Source: Hypholoma sublateritium FD-334 SS-4
Taxonomy: Eukaryota; Basidiomycota; Agaricomycetes; Agaricales; Strophariaceae
Length of the DNA: 64,000 bases
Reading direction: 5' to 3'
NCBI GenBank assembly: GCA_000827495.1
Contig: KN817582.1
Coordinates: 61,332-125,331, forward strand
A program made the translations under genes and the position numbers. Shown here piece after piece: positions 56,136 through 64,000 of this stretch. The notes below the pieces were generated by a model, which saw only the letters and a list, made by a program, of their open reading frames with translations, had not been told where the DNA came from and searched no databases. Positions within the stretch are counted from its first letter, which is position 1. Each line of letters starts with the position of its first letter.

Positions 56136-57834
56136 ATGGATCAGGCTGTGTTATCCAGTGAGTCGCGGGCTATCTGTAACTCATAGGCCCCGTTTATGTT
56201 CTGTAACAGCCGATTCAGTCCTACACACGTTGCTCAAAACCAACCGACCGCCTACCAATCAAGAAACAGCGATAATCCAGGAGTCCATTGCCCCTACCAA
56301 CGCAAAATTGAAAATTGTAGAAGATCAGATATCCGACACCTTAGCCCACATACATGAATTGAAGTTACAGGTTGAACAGGTCGAAACCAAGCTGCAGCGC
56401 CTGCGCGAGGAGGAGGCGGCAATCTTGGACATTTTTGCCGATCATCGTCGAGTTTTCTCTCCCTTTCGAAATCTCCCGGAGGACGTGCTTCGTGAGATAT
56501 GCATCGCATGCGTTGAAGGCGACATGCCCATACTGAAATACCGCTACGGGACTTCATTGCCTTACGTTCTCGCACAGATCTGCAGCGGGCTGCGAAACAT
56601 CGCGCTCACAACACCACGCATCTGGGCCTCTATGAAAGTTGAGATCGATGAATTCAATGGTGACAATCCCGAGGAGGATCGGGCTTATGTAATTCTTGCT
56701 CAGAAGGCTAGCAAATGGTTCGAGCGAGCGGGCAGCTTGGCTCTGACCGTATCCATTGTGGAGACCGGCTCCAAGTACGAAACCTTCCACTCGGAACGTT
56801 CTCAACGTGGTCAATTGGACATCCTTGTCGACACGCTTTTCAGTTATTCAGCGCGCTGGAAAGCGGTTCAATTCATATCATGGTGTAGCGTTCCATGCAC
56901 ACCCATGACCCGCATTGCCGCATTGACGGCCGTTGATGTTCCCCTGCTCCAATCGGTATCCCTTCTCTTTGGGTGGCTGCGTTCGAATGATGTGTTTAGA
57001 GACAGTGAATTCCTCACAATACCATCGCTCAAATACGTATCACTGCAAACACCATACGATTTTCAAACGGTCTCCGTCAATTGGGCTGTCCTTACTTCAA
57101 TCGTGCTGCATGGGGTCTATAAGCCCCCAAGATGCCTTCGAAAAACAGCAATGGCAGGAATCCTCCAGCAAACCAAATGCCTAATATCCTGTGATATTGT
57201 TGTGGGCTTGGATCGTCCAGACGAACATTATTCCACCAGTATTATTCTTCCCTTTCTGAAGACTTTGATTCTCCACGAAATCCGCTCAGAAAGGACCTCA
57301 TCTGGAGCTCCCAGTATACTCGATTTAATTGTTGCGCCAATTCTGGAGATATTTCACATTAACTTGTTCCTCAGTCTCTCTCTGTCGGATTTCTTCAAAC
57401 GGTCACCACATATTCAGAAACTTGTTTTTCCCTACTTGAAAGAAGACACATCATTGTTGGACACGACAAAATTGCTCCGCCAGTGCCCTTCACTCACTGT
57501 ACTTGGCCTTTGGCCCGGCAGTCCGGCAAGCGGAACTCACGACGTTGATAGCTTCCTGAAAGCATTTATTGAAGAAGGTGATGCCGGCGTTCTTTGTCCG
57601 CGCCTGCAAAATTTCATATTCAAAGGAAATATCAANTTCGCGCTGCAAACACTGCNTNTATTTCTCGAGGGAAAGCAAGGAGACAGGGCTACGCCAAATG
57701 TCTTGCCGTGGAAAAAGGTGCATTTTNNTCTGATCGTAGGTATGAAGGCGACGGAGACACACCGGCAGATATTGGACCTTGTTTCGCAAAAGAAAGCAGC
57801 GGGATTGGATGTTGAAATAATCATGGAGGATTAA
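56136..57834 (+). CDS. F-box protein, tandem copy 3 (complete, with Ns)
   Basis: Complete F-box gene of about 548 residues. Exon 1 is 56136-56157 (MDQAVLS), the intron is 56158-56209 and exon 2 runs 56210-57834. The same layout as copy 2 is seen: coiled coil (VEDQISDTLAHIHELKLQVE), F-box (FRNLPEDVLREICIACVEGD and YVLAQICSGLRNIALTTPRI), then leucine-rich repeat-like segments and the closing RQILDLVSQKKAAGLDVEII. Five ambiguous bases occur near the 3' end (57636, 57656, 57658, 57727-57728), suggesting that reads from near-identical copies were merged there. No stop or frameshift is visible, so it is called as a gene. Confidence 0.85.
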
Positions 57835-60800
57835 AAAATGTATGACAGTGTAACAGTGTAACAGTTTATACGGTAGCCATTTTTTGTTAGATCGGCTCAC
57901 CTCGCACAGCAACCTGCATCCGAGAGTTAAGCCTTCTTGCATTTCATGTGCGCACGGGCCAAGTGCGCTCCCCCATCTGCATCCCTGAACTTCGGGGTTA
58001 CGTCTTTCTGCTCTCGGATATCCTCACAGAAATGTCTACCTCAAAATCATTTTTTTGCCCGCAGGATACCTGCTGACCCGGTGACATTCACCTCGCCTCC
58101 ACCCCATGTTCCGGCGCGCGTATATGTCTCGTTCATGAAAAATATGTAGCGCGTGCGAACAGTGTTATTAAAAATCATAAAGGAAAGGACTCCCTTCGTC
58201 TGCCTGTGACAACAGGCTACTCTACCGCCCCACGACCGGCATCAACCCGCTTCCCGGACTGGCCGGAGACGGCGCGCAGCGCTCCCGGAGGGCATATAGT
58301 GGACGAGTTTAGCGAGGGAAAACGCAGGCAGTGGCACTCCGCGGATACTCCTTGCAACCGACGCCGCTTCCGACGGCTGGGTTGGCACCGCACGGGGATT
58401 TTGGCGGGATTAGACTTGACTCAACTGCGTAGGGTGTCGTCTGGCCGGGCATATACACGTACATTAGACAAATCAAGAGTCTCAGTCAACGAGGAAACCG
58501 TACTCTGCATTTCCCCCGCGAGCGCCCGCCCGCTACGGCGTGTCCGAGTCACCGCGCCGCACCGCAACTTTATTACGCAGACAACAAAGTTCTCGCCTCA
58601 GTCCGCGGCGCGAACGCCCAGGGAATCGAGTCCATGAACGGAGTGCACAAAAAACAGCGCGCGGAGTATGGGCGGCGTGGGCCGCTCTTCGTGAAGTGGG
58701 GCGTGGGCGAGCTCGGAGGCGGTGAGGAGGAGGACGGTGTGAGACACAGTACTCCCTATCTCTTCAAGGTTGAAATAAGGACGCAGAGCGCACGCCGAGA
58801 AGCGAGCGAGCGAACAAACGGTTAGTGGATATGCAACCGGGGCAGCACGCCCCGCGCCCCGCCTTTGAATGGAAAGCGAACAACGCGTCGCTCCGCGGAT
58901 GCGCCTCGCTGTGTCGCGTCAGCGCATTCCGGCTTTTGTTCTCGACCCAGGAACGCGCCGTGGAGCACGCGGATGACCGACAGACGGCGGTGCGGCGGTG
59001 CAGGACCTATGTCATGCATCACGATGTGGGCCGTCACGGTGGCTTGTCGACGAAAGGCGGGCGAGAAATCGGGCGTCAGCGTAGTGGGAGGGATCTTCAG
59101 GCTCTCGGAGAAAGTGGGACAGGGCCAGGTGGGCACCTTCAGATTGGACCAGGGTTGCGATGTCGGGAGCAGCATGCACGCTTCGTCTGGGCTTCACGCG
59201 TTGGGCGCGACCGAGAGCGAGTACGCGCATAAGGAGCGAGGTGGGCGATTTACTTGCTGCAGGGCGGTGGGGGTGGGGGAGAACCGAGCATTGCGCAGGT
59301 TGGCGCTACAAGGAGACAGGACGCGTTATTTGGTCGTGTTGCTTAGTGTGTCTGAACAGATGCGTCGGCAACGTCATTCCGAGTCTGTCTGCAACCACCA
59401 TGCATGTCTCCGCGCTCTTTCTGTGCTCTAAGCCTGGCCCTCCCCCTCTCTCAGCGCCTTCCAGCTCGACGGAACTAATAACGTCCCCCACGCGACCCGG
59501 CAGGACAGCGCCGGCGTCCCAGCCGCAAACGCAATGCGCGCGACCCGCAGACAGCTCCACGGCGCGACGATGCGAGTCCGACGACGGTGGAAAAGACGTC
59601 TGTGCGTTCTGAACGCAGTTCGAATACCGTGCGCCTCCATCAGCACCATGCGCGGCGCGAACTGCGCATCGCAGGCGACTGAGCGTTGCGCCTTCTCGCC
59701 GGCCTTGGTCCTGACCCGCATCACACCAACGACGACGCAGGACGCGATCGACGCGCTCGAGCGATTAGGTGGGTGCGCCTGTTATATGCCATACCTCCCG
59801 GCCTCACTGATTGGTTTTGCGCAGCAGTATATCCAAGCCGCGCTGCGCTGGTCGCGCGGCCCGACCCGCACGCCCTCCAGCAAGGCTCCTCACTGCGTAT
59901 GCGCCAGCGCGCGGCGTACGACGACCCGTTGATGGTTGGCGTTTTGAAGATGGGGAGCGGCGGTTGGAACCTGCAACTGGGAGCGCATGCCGCTAGTACA
60001 ACGCTGCAGCGCATCAGTGACCTGCACTCGGCGCAGAGCCTTGCCATCGTACAAGCCAGACGACACCTCCGTCCCAGCAACGTGGGAGAGATGCGCGTAT
60101 CTTCCGCGCGACACCCCCCTCATGAACGCCCGGAAACGTCTCCCCCCCCCTTCACGCAGCTCGACTCCCCTTCCATAATCACGCCACTATCGACAACGCC
60201 GCCCAGCAGACGCGCGCCTCCGTCACGCGCAGAACCGACGGATTTCAATATGGGGTAGCCCAAGCGGTGCTCGAGCCACACCACATTCCGCCGACAGTTT
60301 TACGCCCAGTAATAACGGGCGTGGGGGGCGTCTGTTGTATTGCATTCTGGGCTGCCGGCAGCGTCGGAATGTCCCGCGCGTAAAGGTCGACACGACGAGC
60401 GCCACCCCGCACCCCCCAGCACTCGTCTGCTAGCCGTGTTCTGGACGATGTCGTCTCCCCGCTCCGTGCCGCCGATAATCAACAGCAAGATGGGCCGCGG
60501 TGTGGCGCGTTGGTGATGGGGGCCGCGGCGAGATGGACAGCGACGTGCCGTGCGTTTGCGGTGGGGACCCGCGGTGGGCAGCTTTGGATGCGGTGTACAG
60601 CGCGGCACGACTTGGTTTGGCGTCCCGGCGATTCGACGGATCAGCGGACAGCGGTTCCGGGGAGGGCTAAGCTTGGGTCCGTGGCGGTGAGCGATTTCGA
60701 CCCGTTTGTTCAGGGCATGTGCTCATCTTATTGCAGATCTCATGGTGTTGATTACAGAAAACGTCGCGCGCGCACCGCAGCACCCCGCCACCGTACGAGC

Positions 60801-62490
60801 TCAAAGAAGCAGCCGGCACCTGCGTCACGCGCAATGCAAAAGCGACGCGCGCATCCGCCGCCCGAGAGCACACCCCACCCGCCGCTCAGCACGCGCTGTA
60901 GTCCGCCGCCCCTGCCCCCACAGCACGCGATCTCCCCTGCCATCATCGCGGCGACAACGCCGCTCAGTCACGCAGAGGTCAACAGCGTGGAGGACTTGTG
61001 CCATACGGAACTCAGTCACGCGCCGGACCGACGCCGATGGGCGAGCTCTGATCCGCGTCCAAACGCTGCTCGCTCGCTAGTACTTGCCCTGCCACCTTCC
61101 GGCGACTTTCCAGTGTGATCCCCGCGGAACACTTCGATATCGCACCGCGTCCGACGACACCCAGCAAGCGCAGCGCGGCTGGACGTGATGCTCGTCTGTT
61201 GCATTGTATTCCGCACCGCTATTTTTGCCCGCCTCCGACGCAGGGATTCTCAACCCCCTGAAAGGTCGACATCAGGAGCGGCGCCGCAGCACACACACCG
61301 CCGCGCCTCTTCTTGCCGTGTTCCGCGCTGTATGCGGCGTCGGGCGGTGTCATCCCCCTGCGGTGCGCGCGCGCGCCCGCGGACGAGTGGCGTTGAGAGG
61401 AGGGAAAGCGAACGTAGGCACGGCTGCTGGGTGGGTGCGGGATGGACGGTGATGCATATGTGATGGTGCGTGATGGTGGTGGGGAGGCAGCGGCCGGCTC
61501 TGGATGCGGTGCAAACTGCAGCGCAGTGCGGCTTGGTACAGCGTCCCGTCGGTGTGTGATCTTTCCTGCGTTCATTAATGTTGTGTACTCATCTTATCGC
61601 GGACGTGCATCTCTCGGATATCGATTACGGGCAACGTCGCGCACCCACCGCAGCACCCCGCCAGACGCCGGCGACACCTCCGGCCCGTGCCACCCAGAGG
61701 CGACGCGCGCATCCGCCGCGCGAGACCACGCCACACCCGCCGCTCGCGCGCTGTAGTCCGCCTCCCCTGCCTCCACAGCGCACGATTTCCCCTGCCGTCA
61801 TCGCGCCGACAACTCCGCGCAATAAGGACGGCGTCAACAGCGCGGAGACGCGCCGCATACGCGTAGTGGGGTCCGTCACGCGCCGAAACGACGGCGAATT
61901 TCAATGTGGGCAAGCTATACCCCCAGGCTGGGCACTGCGCGCGCACTAGCGCCCCAACACTTTCCGCCGGCGTTTTCGATCGCCATCGCGGCGCGTCTCC
62001 CCGTGAAGCAGGGCTTAGCGCCACAACGACACTCGGCAGGCGCCGATCACGCGGCGTACGGCTGAGCGTGGACGTGGTGCGCGTCCACTATATTCTGTAC
62101 CGCCATCTACGCCGCAGCGCACGCACGCGCCGACGCGCCTCGCCCTTTTACTTCCGGTGCGCGTTGTATCCTGGCCGCCATTGGAGAGCGTCATCCCGCG
62201 AAGGATCATCGGTCAACATCCACTGGTACTGCCCGTTATCGCCGTACTCGGCTTGTTCCACAGCATGCGCCTAATCACACAATACGGCGACCTGCGAAGA
62301 TCTTTGGCGCGAGCCCGCCTCACATCACCGCCGATTGAGACTTGTACATCGTCGGGTTCCTGCGCGGCGTCGTTATCGCGGTAGTGCGAGTACCGCGCGA
62401 TCCGACAAAAGGCGTCCGCGATCGCCGTGTGTGATCGCCCCAAGTCTCACTGCGCACTCTGAAGCTGAAATATAATTCGAGTGAATGCTG
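57835..62490. repeat. GC-rich degenerate tandem repeat block between F-box copies 3 and 4
   Basis: 57985-58290 repeats 46195-46490. 58370-58740 repeats 50640-51010 and contains a SET remnant. 59380-60020 repeats 53170-53830. From about 60.0 kb at least three diverged copies of a roughly 0.9-1 kb unit follow: 60.0-60.7, 60.7-61.6 and 61.6-62.1 kb. Each has a GATTAC(A/G)(G/A)(A/G)(A/C)AACGTCGCGC start, an ACCCGCCGCTC(A/G)(G/C)C stretch, CACGCGCC(G/A)AA/GGACCGACG, and an AGGTCGACA(T/C)-type end. 62190-62350 resembles 47380-47470 (GTCAACATCC and CCGTACTCGGC against CTCAGCATCC and CGTACTTGGC). No intact gene is found despite many long open frames. Confidence 0.62.
58297..58432 (+). pseudogene. SET-gene 3' remnant, best preserved
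   Basis: Plus-strand VDEFSEG (58300-58320) matches LDEFGEG of TPR-SET copy 2. After a frameshifted gap, PTAGLAPHGDFGGIRLD then S-T-A-stop (58370-58432) matches PTAGLGPQEDFGGIRLD and the final W-K-A-stop. Even the stop position is preserved. It is the clearest proof that SET sequence is part of the F-box duplication unit. Confidence 0.75.
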
Positions 62491-62499
62491 TATCGCGTG

Positions 62500-62616
62500 A
62501 GTCAACTGGACTAAAATAGTGACTAAATCCACACGTTGATTTCAACCATCGATCAGTACAACCAGTTCTGAGCTCACTCGAATTCTCCACTGCAGGAACA
62601 TCCGCAAGCATAAAGA
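62500..62616 (+). promoter_or_regulatory. conserved upstream block of F-box copy 4
   Basis: Same block as upstream of copies 2 and 3 (GGACTAAAATAGTGAC, TAAATCCACACGTTG, TCAACCATCGATCAG), with a ~20-base insertion before the start. Confidence 0.6.
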
Positions 62617-64000
62617 ATGGATCAAGAGACGTTATCCAGTGAGTCAGGGGCTATCTTTACCTCATAAGCCTCGTTGATGTCCTGTAACAGGCGATTCAGC
62701 CCTACACACGTTGCTCAAAACCAACCGACCGCCTACCGACCAAGAAACGGCGATAATCCGGGAGTCCATGGCCCCCGCGCAGGCGAAACTGAAGGACGTA
62801 GAAACACAGATATCCGACACCGTCGAGCACATCCAGGCGTTGAAGGCNCAGGTTGAACAGGCCGAAATCAAGCTGCAGCGGCTGCGCGAGGAGGAGGCGG
62901 CGATCCTAGAGACTTTTGCCGACCATCGTCGAGTTTTCTCGCCCTTTCGAAATCTCCCGGAGGACGTGCTTCGCGAGATATGCACCGCATGCATTGAAGG
63001 CGACATGCCCACGCTGAAATACCGCGGCGACACTCCATTGCCTTACGTTCTCGCACAAATCTCCAGCGGACTGCGAAACACCGTGCTGACAACACCACGC
63101 ATCTGGGCCTCTATGGAAGTTCATATCAGTGGATTCGATTGTGACAGTCCCAGAGGGTATCATCAGGCTTATTCGATTCTCGCTCAGAAGACTAGCGGAT
63201 GGTTTGATCGAGCGGGTAGCCTGGCTCTGACTGTAGTTATTGCGGACCCCAATTCCACATGCACAGCCTCCGCAGGCGCTGGACCCGATCCATTAAACAT
63301 CCTTTTCGACGCACTTCTTGGTTATTCGACCCGCTGGAAAGCTCTTCAATTATTTTCCAACCGTGAAGCCGCATACACACCCTTACTTCGCATTGCCGCA
63401 TTGACAGCCGTCCATGTACCCCTGCTTCAATCGCTATCCTATCACTTTGGTCATACATTTTCGAATTCTATGTTTCGTGACAGTGAACTCCTCAAAATAC
63501 CATCGCTCAAACATGTGACACTGGAAACCTACGCTCTCGGAAAGTTCACCATCAATTGGGCGGTCCTTACGTCCATTACGCTCCGCGGGCCCTTGTACAA
63601 CCGTAGATTCTATTCCAGAAGCACGATAGCAAGAATTCTCCAGCAAACCAAGTGCCTAGTATCCTGTGATATTTCTGTGGGCTTATATCAGTTAGATGAA
63701 CATTACTCTAACACAGTCAGCCTTCTTTTTCTGAAGACTTTGATACTCGCCGAAATCCCTTCAGAAGGGACCGAGTCATCTGGAGCTCCCAGTATACTCG
63801 ATCTAATCATTGCACCAATTCTGGAGATATTTCACATTTGTCACAAGTGCCTCAATCTCTCTCTGTCGCATTTCTTCAAACGGTCACCACATATTCAGAA
63901 ACTTATTTTTCCCTACTTGAAAGAAGACACATCATTGTTGGACACGACAAAATTGCTCCGCCAGTGCCCTTCACTCACTGTACTTGGCCTTTGGCCCGGC
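62617..64000 (+). CDS. F-box protein, tandem copy 4 (3' end outside window)
   Basis: Fourth tandem F-box gene, open from the start to the window edge. Exon 1 is 62617-62638 (MDQETLS), the intron 62639-62690 is GTGAGTCAGG...TGTAACAG, and exon 2 starts at 62691. It has the coiled coil (VETQISDTVEHIQALK), F-box (FRNLPEDVLREICTACIEGD, YVLAQISSGLRNTVLTTPRI) and leucine-rich repeat-like part (IPSLKHVTLETYALGKFTIN, APSILDLIIAPILEIF). One ambiguous base lies at 62848. No stop or frameshift is seen. The last ~130 bases in the window are almost identical to copy 3 (one difference seen), although the preceding segment differs clearly, which suggests gene conversion or assembly mixing. Confidence 0.85.

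Noticed and set aside
1..64000. Retroelement, viral or CRISPR content
   Set aside because: No reverse transcriptase, integrase, capsid-like or CRISPR repeat pattern was found on either strand.

Overview
This window looks like nuclear DNA of a mushroom-forming basidiomycete (Agaricomycetes). The genes carry many short GT-AG introns of about 45-60 bases. The families are ones typical of these fungi: UstYa/DUF3328 oxidases, uncharacterised seven-membrane-span proteins, MEROPS I66-type beta-trefoil protease inhibitors, TPR-SET (SMYD-like) proteins, a MYND-finger protein and expanded F-box proteins with a short coiled coil before the F-box. No rRNA, tRNA, CRISPR array, reverse transcriptase or integrase was seen. 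Identifications rest on reading motifs by eye; no search was run. Splice sites were placed by hand and are supported where reading frame and family conservation agree.

Layout. 1-15 kb holds a UstYa-family gene (minus), an eight-exon GNAT acetyltransferase, a long gene-poor stretch, a tiny secreted-peptide gene, a But2-C-terminal-like membrane protein, a second UstYa gene split by a 1.6-kb long-inverted-repeat element, and a seven-span membrane protein. 15-20 kb holds an MPDU1/PQ-loop gene with an apparent frameshift at its start, and three I66-type protease-inhibitor paralogues, one lacking its 3' half. 21-28 kb holds three TPR-SET genes in the same orientation, in different states of preservation. 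28-42 kb holds a BAHD-like acyltransferase, a LamG/ConA-like protein, an F-box gene with one in-frame TAG, a second seven-span protein and a MYND-finger gene.

43-64 kb is an F-box expansion. Four paralogous plus-strand F-box genes lie at 43.0, 47.7, 56.1 and 62.6 kb. The first is internally deleted and the last runs off the window. An unrelated minus-strand F-box gene with one in-frame TAG lies between the first two. The spaces between copies are GC-rich, degenerate, repeated blocks. Some contain recognisable 3' remnants of the TPR-SET gene, so the duplicated unit once seems to have carried SET and F-box sequence together. A 1.27-kb Mutator-type non-autonomous element with a perfect 10-bp target duplication sits in this array.

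How the genes work together is only partly inferable. The UstYa genes, secreted peptide, GNAT and BAHD-like genes could belong to a peptide-derived secondary-metabolite locus, but no single cluster is proven. The main theme is gene birth and decay: tandem families (I66, SET, F-box) with truncations, nonsense codons, insertions and a possible gene-conversion tract.
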